Assembly: GCF_014191505.1 (NCBI RefSeq)
Contig: NZ_JACHWS010000002.1
Location: 434,001-498,000, forward strand
Length of the DNA: 64,000 nucleotides
Direction of reading: 5' to 3'
Source of the DNA: Hoyosella altamirensis
Lineage (GTDB): Bacteria > Actinomycetota > Actinomycetes > Mycobacteriales > Mycobacteriaceae
Made by a program: the position numbers and the translations under genes. Below the pieces are notes generated by a model. The model saw only the letters and a program-made list of their open reading frames with translations. It ran no database searches and was not told the origin of the DNA. How positions within the stretch are numbered: position 1 is the first letter of the stretch; each line of letters starts with the position of its first letter. Shown piece by piece: positions 9,550-17,272 of the stretch.

Positions 9550-11670
9550 TTGAAAAACTTGTCGTACCGGCGTGCTTTGCTGGATATCGTGACCAGTTCG
9601 ACGAGTGTTCCGGCTCCTGCGCGGCGTACGCGCGGGCGCTCGAAGACGGCGAATTGGCGCCGCCCGGAACAGGTGGCTGTCATAGCCCTGGAGTTGGATG
9701 TGTCCGCCGACTCGGTGATGCGCAGGCGCGTCGAGCAGCATTGGTCCGCAGTGTTCCGGTTGCGTCGCGCATTGCAGCGTGATGCCCGCAACGCGTGTAC
9801 CGCGTATCTGGCCGCGCACCGTGAACGCGAGACTGGTTACAAAGCGGTCCTGGCACGGTTGGGGCTGTCGCGCAAAGGTGTTGAGGCTCGCGCGAAAACC
9901 CATGCGGAGGACTCGGGGTGGATGCGTGATCACCTGACCAAAGCCACCGGCCTGCATGTCGCTGACGAGGTGTGGGAAACGTGTGACCGGTTCCTGTTCC
10001 CCGACCGCACCGGCAAGAGGTTCGGCACACCGCAGATCGGGTCGTGGTGGAACTTCGCCCGCATCCCAGGCCGCGCCCGCTCGCACACCAAAACACAGCC
10101 GACGTGGGAAACGTACCGACTCGTCGGAACCCTGCAAGGCCACCTCGACACCTACAGCACCACACCCGGCCTGAGCGTCGATCAGGCTATTGTCGCCGCT
10201 GCGGGCGCATCGGTGCTGACGCAGCCGAAACACCTCACCGCACCGTCCCGGCCTCCCCGTACGTGGTGGGACCACACCGGCGCTCTTGCCGTCGTCTACA
10301 CCGGCCTGCCCGGCGGGGACCTGGTCCTGCCGGTACGGCTGCCGCAAGGGGCTGGGCAGTGGCCGCGCCTGGCGCATTTCCTGGCCGACCCGAACCTGTG
10401 GCACAAGATCGACCTGGTGCGGGTGAGGGACCGCCACGCTCCCGGCGGCTGGCGCTACCAGGCTCACCTGGTGATCCTCGGCCACGGGTGGACCAGCCCA
10501 GCCGTCGCTGCCGCGCGTGCCGCGGCACCGTTGGATCGGTGTGCCGGGGTGGACGGCAACGTCTCCAACATCGCCATCGCCTCCTTCCCCAATCCCGGCG
10601 ACTACTCCGGCGTGGTGCTAACTTCACGCGTCACGATCACCGGCGAGCAGAGGGCTGTGACCGAACGTGAAGCACATAAGGCCAGAGGTCGCCAGCGCGC
10701 TCTGGACCGATCACGCCGCGCCAACAACACCAGCCAGTACCGGCTGAGCAGAAAGCAGCGAGCCCGAGCACAACGCCGGGCCGCCGCTGGTCTGGAACCC
10801 AAACAGGTGACCACACCGGGCGGTGCCCGTCACGCGAACGGTGCCGGAGTGCCTAAACGCGCGTACCGCAGAGACGCCCTGTCCCGCCGGTACCAGCAGA
10901 TTCGGGCAGATCACGCCGCAGCATCCGCAGCAGCAGCCCACCGTAAAGCCTGCTATGCCCGCGATACCGCACGAGCGATCGTCGCCACACACGGCCCGAA
11001 CCTGGTCACCGAGGACGTCAGCATCCGCACCTGGGCGTTGCGGTGGGGACGAGGTATCGCAGCGTTCTCGCCCGGCATCATGCTCGCCGCGCTCACTGCC
11101 GAATGCGAAACCGCTGGTGGCCGCATGTCGAAGGCCTCGACCTGGACCACCGCGTTGTCGCAGCACTGCGTGTGCGGGGCACGGGCCAAAAAGGCGTTAT
11201 CGCAACGGACGCATTCCTGTGGCGTGTGTGGATTCTCCGGCGACCGGGATATCGTGTCGGCGTTGTTGGCCGCGACCGTCACCCACGGTGCGTGCGGCAA
11301 GGACGGGACACCAGACCCGAAAACCGCGTACATAAACCACGCTGTGCGTGTACACGCGCACCAACTCGTGACCGCCGGTCACGTCCAGAACATTCCCGTC
11401 ACCGGGAACGAATCACCTGTAGGAACGGCCCAGCAAGAGGGGCCGGACCGGTCAACCGTCCACCACAACCCGACACCCGCAGTGTTGGCCATTGGTGAGG
11501 ACGGCAGCCACACCGTGGCCCCTGCCGGTCAAGGGGAACGCCCCGCCCTATCCCGTAACAGACCCCACCGGCAGCAGTCCCGCACACGCGGGTGGCGGTG
11601 GGGACGTCGACGGAACAGGCGGACCAGCCACACCCCCACGAAACATGAATCGGCTCACGCCGACTTATGA
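9550..11670 (+). CDS. large TnpB/Cas12-like RuvC nuclease of the IS
   Basis: Predicted RNA-guided RuvC-type endonuclease, 706 residues from TTG 9550 (start uncertain; ATG 9718 is a later option). Three RuvC motifs are visible: D335 in AGVDGNVSNIAIASF, E488 in LVTEDVSIRTW, and D565/D567 in SGDRDIVSALLAA. The third follows a zinc finger with C540/C542 (CVCG) and C557/C560 (CGVCG). The arrangement matches TnpB and type V Cas12 effectors, but the 334 residues before RuvC-I are far longer than in compact TnpBs (about 190), giving a Cas12m-like size. A basic, disordered tail of about 110 residues follows the last motif, and its DNA folds into hairpins. No CRISPR array lies nearby. No tnpA or serine recombinase accompanies it. 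Confidence 0.8.
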   Translation: MKNLSYRRALLDIVTSSTSVPAPARRTRGRSKTANWRRPEQVAVIALELDVSADSVMRRRVEQHWSAVFRLRRALQRDARNACTAYLAAHRERETGYKAVLARLGLSRKGVEARAKTHAEDSGWMRDHLTKATGLHVADEVWETCDRFLFPDRTGKRFGTPQIGSWWNFARIPGRARSHTKTQPTWETYRLVGTLQGHLDTYSTTPGLSVDQAIVAAAGASVLTQPKHLTAPSRPPRTWWDHTGALAVVYTGLPGGDLVLPVRLPQGAGQWPRLAHFLADPNLWHKIDLVRVRDRHAPGGWRYQAHLVILGHGWTSPAVAAARAAAPLDRCAGVDGNVSNIAIASFPNPGDYSGVVLTSRVTITGEQRAVTEREAHKARGRQRALDRSRRANNTSQYRLSRKQRARAQRRAAAGLEPKQVTTPGGARHANGAGVPKRAYRRDALSRRYQQIRADHAAASAAAAHRKACYARDTARAIVATHGPNLVTEDVSIRTWALRWGRGIAAFSPGIMLAALTAECETAGGRMSKASTWTTALSQHCVCGARAKKALSQRTHSCGVCGFSGDRDIVSALLAATVTHGACGKDGTPDPKTAYINHAVRVHAHQLVTAGHVQNIPVTGNESPVGTAQQEGPDRSTVHHNPTPAVLAIGEDGSHTVAPAGQGERPALSRNRPHRQQSRTRGWRWGRRRNRRTSHTPTKHESAHADL
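11579..11663 (+). ncRNA. candidate omega-RNA-like structured 3' end
   Basis: Three consecutive hairpins overlap the end of the TnpB-like gene and abut the right repeat. CCCGC/GCGGG with loop ACAC is at 11579-11592. A 12-bp stem with two mismatches pairs 11592-11603 with 11628-11639. TCGGC/GCCGA with loop TCAC is at 11650-11663. TnpB guide RNAs (omega RNAs) characteristically arise from the tnpB 3' end and the element's right end, with the guide taken from flanking DNA. The assignment rests only on position and structure. Confidence 0.35.
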
Positions 11671-11679
11671 ATCAACTCT
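11663..11679 (-). repeat. right terminal inverted repeat of the IS
   Basis: Exact complement of the left repeat at 8858-8874, followed by the target duplication TA at 11680-11681. The tnpB-like stop codon lies inside it. Confidence 0.92.
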
Positions 11680-12470
11680 TAGAGACCCGCGAGGAACGCT
11701 TCGACCGCGCCGCGATAGGTCTGCGGCGCTTCATCGTGGATGAGGTGCGCTGTACCCGGGACCTTGAGGTACCTAGAGGGCGCTGGCCGGGACACCTTGG
11801 ACATCTCGAGCATCTGACCTGGCGGGGTGAGGCTCCACTCCCCTTCCAGAAGGAGTGCGGGGGCTTGAACGCCCTTCCACTGTTCCCAGTAGTCGCGGGT
11901 ACCCCAGTGTGCAGCGATCGCACGCCACACGGGAATGTGGCCGTGCAGCCGCCAACCCGAAGTGGTGCGGTCAAAAGAGTCGAGGAAATATTGGCCCGCG
12001 ACTGGCCCGAACATGGTGAACACGTCACCTGGATCGGTGAACTCGACTGGCCAGGAGTCGAACCAGCTATCCCACGGTTGTGTCGTCCTTCCGCGAAAGT
12101 CAGGCGCCATGTCTTCGACCACGACTGCGCGTATCAGTTCAGGGAAAGCTGCCGCAGCGCACCAGGCATGCAGGCTGCCCATGGAATGACCCACAAGCGT
12201 TGCCGGACCTTCGACAAGACTGACGTGCCGCAAAATCGAAGCGAGTTCAGCAACAAAGGCTTCGGTCCGGATTTCCGATTCACTCACCGCGCTGGGATCA
12301 TCAGCGTCACGTCCCCGGTGAAACCGGGCGTCATAGGCATAAACGTGCCCGTAGCTGCGCAGCCAAGGGACATGGTGGCGCCAGGTTGTCCGTCGGCCCA
12401 TGAGGCCATGCATCAGCACGATGGGATCGCCGTCACCGCCGAGATCGTCAAGCCCCAGATCTGGTACCAC
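11679..12470 (-). CDS. alpha/beta hydrolase (Rv3591c-like)
   Basis: Alpha/beta-hydrolase-fold enzyme of unknown substrate, 263 residues. It shows the oxyanion-hole HG dipeptide in VLMHGLMGRR, nucleophile elbow GHSMGS, an acidic residue in the EGEWSLTPP strand loop, and catalytic His in PGTAHLIHDE. GTG 12470 start. Its TAA stop (11679-11681) straddles the right edge of the insertion sequence, mirroring mutY: the original stop was TAG and the protein is unchanged. It is divergent from mhuD with 33 bp between starts. Confidence 0.85.
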   Translation of the reverse strand: MVPDLGLDDLGGDGDPIVLMHGLMGRRTTWRHHVPWLRSYGHVYAYDARFHRGRDADDPSAVSESEIRTEAFVAELASILRHVSLVEGPATLVGHSMGSLHAWCAAAAFPELIRAVVVEDMAPDFRGRTTQPWDSWFDSWPVEFTDPGDVFTMFGPVAGQYFLDSFDRTTSGWRLHGHIPVWRAIAAHWGTRDYWEQWKGVQAPALLLEGEWSLTPPGQMLEMSKVSRPAPSRYLKVPGTAHLIHDEAPQTYRGAVEAFLAGL

Positions 12471-12503
12471 GGCAGGACACTTTACGCGAGTACGATCACG
12501 CTC

Positions 12504-12824
12504 ATGGCAGTCGTAAAGATCAATGCAATCGAGGTGCCGGAGGGCGCCGGTGCCGAACTCGAGAAGCGTTTCGCCGCGCGCGCGGGCACAGTCGAGAACT
12601 CCCCTGGCTTCCTAGGTTTCCAGTTGCTTCGGCCTGTCAAGGGCGAGTCACGCTACTTCGTCGTGACGCAGTGGGAGTCAGAGGATGCCTTCCGCGCCTG
12701 GGCGGAGGGTCCAGCACGAGCAGCCCACGCCGGAGAGGGCGAGCGCAAACCCGTCGCGAGCGGCGCCTCGCTCCTCGAGTTCGATGTGGTCCTCGACGTG
12801 AGCCCCGCGGGCAACTCCCGATAA
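12504..12824 (+). CDS. mhuD: haem-degrading monooxygenase (MhuD type)
   Basis: Small ABM-fold enzyme that opens haem to release iron, making mycobilin-type products in mycobacteria. The 106-residue protein retains the key haem-site residues of M. tuberculosis MhuD at the same numbering: N7 (KINAIEV), W66 (FRAW) and H75 (ARAAHAG). The segment NSPGFLGFQLLRPVKGE is nearly identical to the mycobacterial one as recalled. Start ATG 12504. Position between the Rv3591c-like hydrolase and lpqF matches M. tuberculosis. Confidence 0.95.
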   Translation: MAVVKINAIEVPEGAGAELEKRFAARAGTVENSPGFLGFQLLRPVKGESRYFVVTQWESEDAFRAWAEGPARAAHAGEGERKPVASGASLLEFDVVLDVSPAGNSR

Positions 12825-12958
12825 TCAGCGCACTTTACGGTCAATTCTGGGCCAGTTCATAACAACTCGTTCTTAACAGCGACACCACCTGGTAACGGTC
12901 ACACCACAGGCCCCATCGGCACCCTAGGCTCAAAGAGGACATACCGAACCGGGGTCAA

Positions 12959-14425
12959 ATGGCCCCGCGCAGTCCCAGAGGGGGCGTTGTGCAGATCCCA
13001 GGGAGCCTAGGGAGCCGAACAGGCCGGCGAGAGCTCCGGAATCTTCGCCGAGTCGCGGTCGCAGCATCGGCATCCGCGCTGATCAGTTTCGTGGTGGCGG
13101 CGTCAGCAAGCCCTGTCGCCTTAGCCGAGCCAGTAGACACGCCACCGGAGGCATCGAGTGCCGCGGCAGTCTCAGCGATCCCCGCGGACACCCCCGCGGG
13201 ATCTCACTCGGCTCACATCCTTGACCTGATCAACGGCGACGACCCCGTCTCGCCCGAAGCGGTGCGCGAGTGGACCGACCCCAGTGTGGCCGCTGCGCTC
13301 GGGCCTGACGGCCTCGCCGCACCCCTTGAACAGTTGCGCACAACCGGCCCCTACGAATTCGTCGATTACTCGGGAACGAACACCGCCGCGACAGTCACCC
13401 TGAAGACACGCACCGGACTGCCAGTTGAACTGCGCATCTACGTAAGCGCGGACAACACCGTAAATGGCCTGCTCGTTCGTCCGCACACGCCAGATATAGG
13501 CTCGTTCGACGATCTCAGCTCCGCTCTCGACATCATCGGCACCGACTACTCGATATTCGCTGCCCGAGTCGATGAGGGTGAGTGCGTGGCTGTCCACGAC
13601 ACAAACGGTGATCGCGCGATGCCCATGGCATCTTTGTCGAAGCTGTACGTTCTGGGCGCGGTAGCCGACGCGATCGAGGACGGCGACCTTCGCTGGAACG
13701 AGCGCTTGACGGTCACTGATGCGCTCAAGAGTCTTCCCACTGGAGAGATGCAAAATCTCGCAGACGGGAGCACCGTTACCGTCCGTGAAGCTGCAGAGAA
13801 GATGATTTCCGTCAGTGACAACACGGCAACTGACCTCCTGATCGATCGGCTCGGACGCGATGCGATCGAGGCACAAGTTGCCGCTATGGGACACCACGAC
13901 CCCGACCTTCTGACGCCCTTCCCCACCACGCGCGAGACCTTCCTCCTCGGGTTTGGGAACTCTGGAAACCCGGAATTGCGTGAGACGTGGCGCGAAGCCA
14001 GCCAGGCTGATCGCATCGCGACACTCGACGCGCTTGACGGCGCGCCCCTTGATGTTGACGAAAACGCGATCATCTATCGGCCCGCCTACCCGGACGGCGT
14101 GGGGTGGTTCGCCAGCCAGCTCGATATCTGTGCCGCGTACGCCCATCTGATGGACAAAGCCACCACCGTCACCGACATCCTCGCGATCAACCCCGGACTG
14201 ACACTGAGCAGCCATGACTGGTCCTACACCGGCTTCAAGGGCGGTTCGATGCCCGGCGTCCTGGCGACCACGTGGCTGCTTACCGACAATTCCGGGCAGG
14301 ATTGGTACTTCGGAATTCAGCAGTCCTCTGCGGGCGCGATCGGCCTCGCGGAAAACCTTTACACCTTCGAGCTCGCGGGCAAGATCATGGGACGCAATGA
14401 CGCGGCAGTTTTGCAGATCAACTAG
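12959..14425 (+). CDS. exported serine hydrolase, LpqF-like (beta-lactamase fold)
   Basis: Secreted protein of 488 residues with the penicillin-binding/class A beta-lactamase fold. Catalytic motifs are S225-x-x-K228 (ASLSK), SDN at 286-288 (ISVSDNTATD) and KGG (GFKGGSMPG) near residue 423. Between the signal sequence and the fold is a domain resembling the LpqF Cpf/Csa-like N-terminal region. M. tuberculosis LpqF is a lipoprotein, but no cysteine occurs in or near this signal peptide (LISFVVAASASPVALAEP), so it is probably released by signal peptidase I at an Ala-x-Ala site. Follows mhuD as in mycobacteria. Confidence 0.85.
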   Translation: MAPRSPRGGVVQIPGSLGSRTGRRELRNLRRVAVAASASALISFVVAASASPVALAEPVDTPPEASSAAAVSAIPADTPAGSHSAHILDLINGDDPVSPEAVREWTDPSVAAALGPDGLAAPLEQLRTTGPYEFVDYSGTNTAATVTLKTRTGLPVELRIYVSADNTVNGLLVRPHTPDIGSFDDLSSALDIIGTDYSIFAARVDEGECVAVHDTNGDRAMPMASLSKLYVLGAVADAIEDGDLRWNERLTVTDALKSLPTGEMQNLADGSTVTVREAAEKMISVSDNTATDLLIDRLGRDAIEAQVAAMGHHDPDLLTPFPTTRETFLLGFGNSGNPELRETWREASQADRIATLDALDGAPLDVDENAIIYRPAYPDGVGWFASQLDICAAYAHLMDKATTVTDILAINPGLTLSSHDWSYTGFKGGSMPGVLATTWLLTDNSGQDWYFGIQQSSAGAIGLAENLYTFELAGKIMGRNDAAVLQIN

Positions 14426-14460
14426 TGTTCACGTGTCCACGAATGCGACTAACATTCTCG

Positions 14461-14590
14461 GCACTACCTTTGGTCAACCCGACTGCAGATGTGGGAACCC
14501 GGTGAAATTCCGGGGCGGTCGCGCCACTGTAACCAGGCATGCCTGGGAGCCAGGCCTCGCTCTTCACGTCGCATAGACCTTACGGGACGC
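14461..14590 (+). promoter_or_regulatory. cobalamin riboswitch upstream of cbtBA
   Basis: The core GGGAACCCGGTGAAATTCCG, then GGGGCGGTCGCGCCACTGTAA (about 14493-14532), is the conserved central part of the cobalamin aptamer. It is followed by a CCAGGCATGCCTGG arm and GGGAGCCAGG. The aptamer ends just before the ribosome-binding site of cbtB at 14599-14604, suggesting translational control. High cobalamin would be expected to shut down cobalt uptake through CbtB-CbtA. Boundaries are approximate. Confidence 0.9.
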
Positions 14591-14610
14591 GAATTCCCAG
14601 GAGGAAACAG

Positions 14611-14805
14611 ATGGTCACTGCGCATGCTCCCGCCCACTCCGCTGGCAACCTCAGCACTCATCTTCTCAGCGTCGTTGTTGTTTCGGCCGCAATACTGGTC
14701 CTCTACCTCACCGGCTTCGACCAGGGCGCCGTCTCCCAGACCGGGATGTACCTGCATGAACTGATGCACGACGGACGCCACCTGATGGGGGTCCCATGCC
14801 ATTGA
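14611..14805 (+). CDS. cbtB: cobalt transporter small subunit CbtB
   Basis: 64-residue membrane protein with one transmembrane helix (SVVVVSAAILVLYLTGF) and the family's histidine-rich C-terminal signature HELMHDGRHLMGVPCH, a likely cobalt site. AGGAGG at 14599-14604 lies 6 nt before ATG 14611. It overlaps cbtA by 10 nt. CbtA/CbtB are predicted B12-regulated cobalt transporters; the riboswitch immediately upstream agrees. Confidence 0.93.
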   Translation: MVTAHAPAHSAGNLSTHLLSVVVVSAAILVLYLTGFDQGAVSQTGMYLHELMHDGRHLMGVPCH

Positions 14806-15602
14806 GTTTCCCGGCGAAATCGCAGGGGATGCCTGGCGTCGATCTTCGCACTGCACCGCCAGTGCCGGGGAGTTTCGGTGCCCTAATTGGGCGTGGAGCC
14901 ATCGCGGGAATCGCCGCCGGGGTGCTCGCCGGCTCCGTGGCGTTTATTTTGGGTGAACCGCATATCGACGCGGCGATCGCGATAGAAGAAGCGCAGGCTC
15001 TCGGTGCTCATGGCGCGGATGGCGCGCATTCACACGGGGACGACGAGCTCGTCAGCCGGACTGGGCAGAAAGTAGGCCTCTTCCTCGCGACAAGCCTCAC
15101 CGGAATGGCCCTCGGGGCAATCTTTGGCACAGTAGCGCACTACGCGCGGCGCGTCGCCGCACTGTCCGCCACGCCGTTCATTCTGCTGCTGACGCTGCTC
15201 GGCTGGCTTGCGATAGCGGTGGTCCCCTTCGGAATCTATCCTGCCAATCCGCCCGCGGTCGGCGACCCTGACACGATCAACCAGCGCACGCTGCTCTGGC
15301 TCGCAGCGGTGGGACTCGGGATCTTTGCGTGCGTCGCGGCAGTGGCGGTGAACCGGCTGCTCGAGACGGCGTGGCAGAGCCTTCGGGTGGCGTCTTCGGC
15401 CGCTCTATTCGCAGCGATCGTCGGGCTCGGGTACCTGGTACTTCCGACGTTCGACGACATTCCCGGTGACTTCCCCGCAGCGCTGCTGTGGGACTTCCGG
15501 GTCGCGTCATTCGTCACGACCGCCGTCTTGTGGGCAAGTCTCGGAATCGCCTTCGCGGTCCTCACCGAACGCGCGGCGCGCAAACAACGCCCCCTCGTTT
15601 AA
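14796..15602 (+). CDS. cbtA: cobalt transporter large subunit CbtA
   Basis: 268-residue integral membrane protein with about six hydrophobic segments. It includes the CbtA-typical first helix (LIGRGAIAGIAAGVLAGSVAF), a His-rich loop (GAHGADGAHSHGDDE) after helix 1, and the duplicated GLFLATSLTGMALG/GIFACVAAVAV segments. Translationally coupled to cbtB (10-nt overlap). A terminator hairpin follows. The pair forms the predicted cobalt uptake system under cobalamin riboswitch control. Confidence 0.9.
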   Translation: MPLSFPAKSQGMPGVDLRTAPPVPGSFGALIGRGAIAGIAAGVLAGSVAFILGEPHIDAAIAIEEAQALGAHGADGAHSHGDDELVSRTGQKVGLFLATSLTGMALGAIFGTVAHYARRVAALSATPFILLLTLLGWLAIAVVPFGIYPANPPAVGDPDTINQRTLLWLAAVGLGIFACVAAVAVNRLLETAWQSLRVASSAALFAAIVGLGYLVLPTFDDIPGDFPAALLWDFRVASFVTTAVLWASLGIAFAVLTERAARKQRPLV

Positions 15603-15617
15603 GGCCCCCTAAAACCG

Positions 15618-15651
15618 CTGTGCCCCGTTCGGATCGACGAACGGGGCACAG
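15618..15651. terminator. bidirectional terminator between cbtA and osmC
   Basis: CTGTGCCCCGTTCG (15618-15631) pairs perfectly with CGAACGGGGCACAG (15638-15651) around a 6-nt loop; TCTTCTGTT follows on the plus strand. It lies between two convergent genes and can serve both. Confidence 0.8.
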
Positions 15652-15668
15652 TCTTCTGTTAGCGGAAA

Positions 15669-16106
15669 CTAGAGGAGCGCGGCGTCGAGGCTGATCTCGA
15701 CACCAGCCAGCGCCTTGCTGATCGGGCAGCCTTCCTTGGCCGCTGAAGCTGCCTTCAGGAACGCTTCCTCGTCAAGTCCGTCAACCTCAGCACGCACAGT
15801 GATCTTGCTTGTAGTGACGCGGAACCCGCCTGCAGGGTCCGGGCCCAGCGTGACGTCTGCGCGAACGTCGAGGTTCTGCGGAGTGCCGCCAGCTTCCCCG
15901 ATCTGTCCCGAAAGCGCCATTGCGTAGCAGGACGAATGCGCTGCCGCGATCAGCTCCTCGGGGCTTGTCGTTCCATCCGCATTGTCGGCCGCACGCTTCG
16001 GGAAGGACACGTCGAACGTGCCGGTCCCCGAACTCGTGAGCTCAACAGTGCCGCCGCCCTCGTTCAGAGAGCCATTCCAGGCGGTGCGTGCGGAGCGAGT
16101 TGGCAT
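15669..16106 (-). CDS. OsmC family peroxiredoxin
   Basis: 145-residue thiol peroxidase of the OsmC/Ohr superfamily that reduces organic hydroperoxides in the cytoplasm. The two catalytic cysteines are in AHSSCYAMAL and EGCPISKALAG, the OsmC rather than Ohr spacing and context (PTRSARTAWNGSLNEGGG start). ATG 16106. It converges on cbtA over a shared terminator and is divergent from the DUF5995-like gene. Confidence 0.93.
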   Translation of the reverse strand: MPTRSARTAWNGSLNEGGGTVELTSSGTGTFDVSFPKRAADNADGTTSPEELIAAAHSSCYAMALSGQIGEAGGTPQNLDVRADVTLGPDPAGGFRVTTSKITVRAEVDGLDEEAFLKAASAAKEGCPISKALAGVEISLDAALL

Positions 16107-16258
16107 AGGAGATTCCTTTCGTTGGCCTGTAAATGCCCAAATTCGGCAAATCCTGCATAGGCGGGTCCTGCTGTCGCAAGCGTGCCGCCGTAGAACAGTC
16201 TTCCGTAATTACCGCCGAGAGCAAGGACTATTTCGCGGTTCTCTCTTAGACTGCGCCA

Positions 16259-17170
16259 GTGCCACATGTTCAACACCGATCCCTTCTGTCACTACTGCGC
16301 TCAGCACTCACCCTGAGCGTCGCCGCCTTGACCCTTCCGCTGGCTGCCACCTACGCGCACGCTGAGGTGAACGTCGCTACCGCTTGCAGCCTCGCACCAC
16401 CTGCCGCGGAGCAAGAGATCGCTGTGCTCGCGGACCCGACTGGCATAGCTGGGACGAACCGGCTCGAACGCCTCGAGAACGCCGTCAGCCGGCATAGTCA
16501 GATCGCGCGGATCTTCGAACGCCACGGCGATCGTCGTGGTTTGTTCTCAGTCGGCCTCGACGCCGTAGAGGAAGCCGCCGTTATGCCGCTTCAGCGCTCT
16601 CCTGACGCATTCACAGACCGTGCCTGGGCACATGACATCAGCTTCGATCTCTTGGAGCGGTACCTGGCGAATCTGCACGGACACCTCACTGCTGGGCCTG
16701 TAGAGCCACACTGGGCGCACTACTTCAGCCTGGCGAGCGATTGCAATGAATCCGGCGCCCGGGCAGCGATGGCCGGCTACAACGCACATCTGACAGTGGA
16801 TCTCGCTTACGCGGTCGCCGAAACCGGAACGCAGAGCCAGCATGTAGCGGACTACTACCTGATCGTGGACACGATCGCTCAGCATGGCGGTGAGCTCATC
16901 GACCGCACGCGCCAGGTGTACGGCGCTGACCTCGGGCCGCTATGGCGCTTCTATTTCGTAGGTGAAGGTCTTGACTTGCTCGCCGGTGAAGGCGTCGCGA
17001 GCGGCATGATGCTCCGCGCGGCCGATGCGGGCTACAACACCTTCACGCTCGCACACGGGATGGCACTTCAGAGCGACGCGACTCGTGCCGATGCGGAGGG
17101 CCGAATCCATGAACTGTGGCGCATCGCCGACCTCGCACTCGACGTGCTGGCCCAACTGCGCGCACTTTAA
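16259..17170 (+). CDS. exported DUF5995-like protein
   Basis: Unknown function. 303 residues from GTG 16259 with a typical signal peptide (TLSVAALTLPLAATYAHAE) and a mostly alpha-helical mature part. It is rich in conserved-looking polar motifs: MPLQRSPDAFTDRAWAHDISFDLLERYL, HWAHYFSLA, GYNAHLTVDLAYAV. These resemble the actinobacterial DUF5995 family as recalled; the multiple His/Asp residues in helical segments could suggest a metal-dependent enzyme, but this is inference. No operon partners; two terminators follow. Confidence 0.6.
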   Translation: MPHVQHRSLLSLLRSALTLSVAALTLPLAATYAHAEVNVATACSLAPPAAEQEIAVLADPTGIAGTNRLERLENAVSRHSQIARIFERHGDRRGLFSVGLDAVEEAAVMPLQRSPDAFTDRAWAHDISFDLLERYLANLHGHLTAGPVEPHWAHYFSLASDCNESGARAAMAGYNAHLTVDLAYAVAETGTQSQHVADYYLIVDTIAQHGGELIDRTRQVYGADLGPLWRFYFVGEGLDLLAGEGVASGMMLRAADAGYNTFTLAHGMALQSDATRADAEGRIHELWRIADLALDVLAQLRAL

Positions 17171-17173
17171 ATT

Positions 17174-17214
17174 CGTGAAGCTTTTTCCCTCCGTACGAGG
17201 GAAAAAGTTTCACG
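17174..17214 (+). terminator. terminator after DUF5995-like gene
   Basis: CTTTTTCCCTC and GAGGGAAAAAG form a near-perfect stem with flanking CGTGAA/TTTCACG pairing, starting 4 bp after the stop codon. Confidence 0.7.
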
Positions 17215-17231
17215 ATTGCCCGGAAAAGACA

Positions 17232-17260
17232 TATGGCCGGGAGAACATCTCCCGGCCATA
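17232..17260 (-). terminator. terminator after clpC
   Basis: TATGGCCGGGAG pairs with CTCCCGGCCATA around AACAT; on the minus strand it is followed by TGTCTTTTCC. It begins 13 bp past the clpC stop. Confidence 0.85.
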
Positions 17261-17272
17261 AGTCGTGTCACA

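Larger units (their letters stand above)
8858..11679. mobile_element. IS5-like element carrying a TnpB/Cas12-like gene
   Basis: A 2,822-bp element bounded by perfect 17-bp inverted repeats (AGAGTTGATTCATAAGT at 8858-8874; its complement at 11663-11679) and flanked by TA on both sides. Removing it restores GGC-TAG-AGACCC, a CTAG target, as expected for IS5-superfamily elements of the TA/CTAG-duplicating type. Inside are a degraded DDE transposase on the minus strand and a large TnpB-like nuclease on the plus strand, with 69 bp between their 5' ends. The combination of a DDE transposase and a TnpB-like gene inside one pair of repeats is unusual, since TnpB normally travels with TnpA (Y1) or a serine recombinase. 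In M. tuberculosis the same position (between mutY and Rv3591c) holds a PE_PGRS gene. Confidence 0.85.

Noticed and set aside
9540-9556. GATTGAAAAAC resembling the end of a CRISPR repeat just before the TnpB-like gene
   Set aside because: Only one copy; no repeated units or spacers anywhere in the element or window.
9424-10485. 353-codon minus-strand frame covering much of the TnpB-like gene
   Set aside because: Only its last 18 codons are real (the transposase N-terminal stub). The rest mirrors the nuclease coding strand.
11667-12503. Upstream extension of the mhuD frame to the IS end
   Set aside because: It runs antisense to the hydrolase, while the ATG at 12504 gives the exact length and residue numbering of MhuD.
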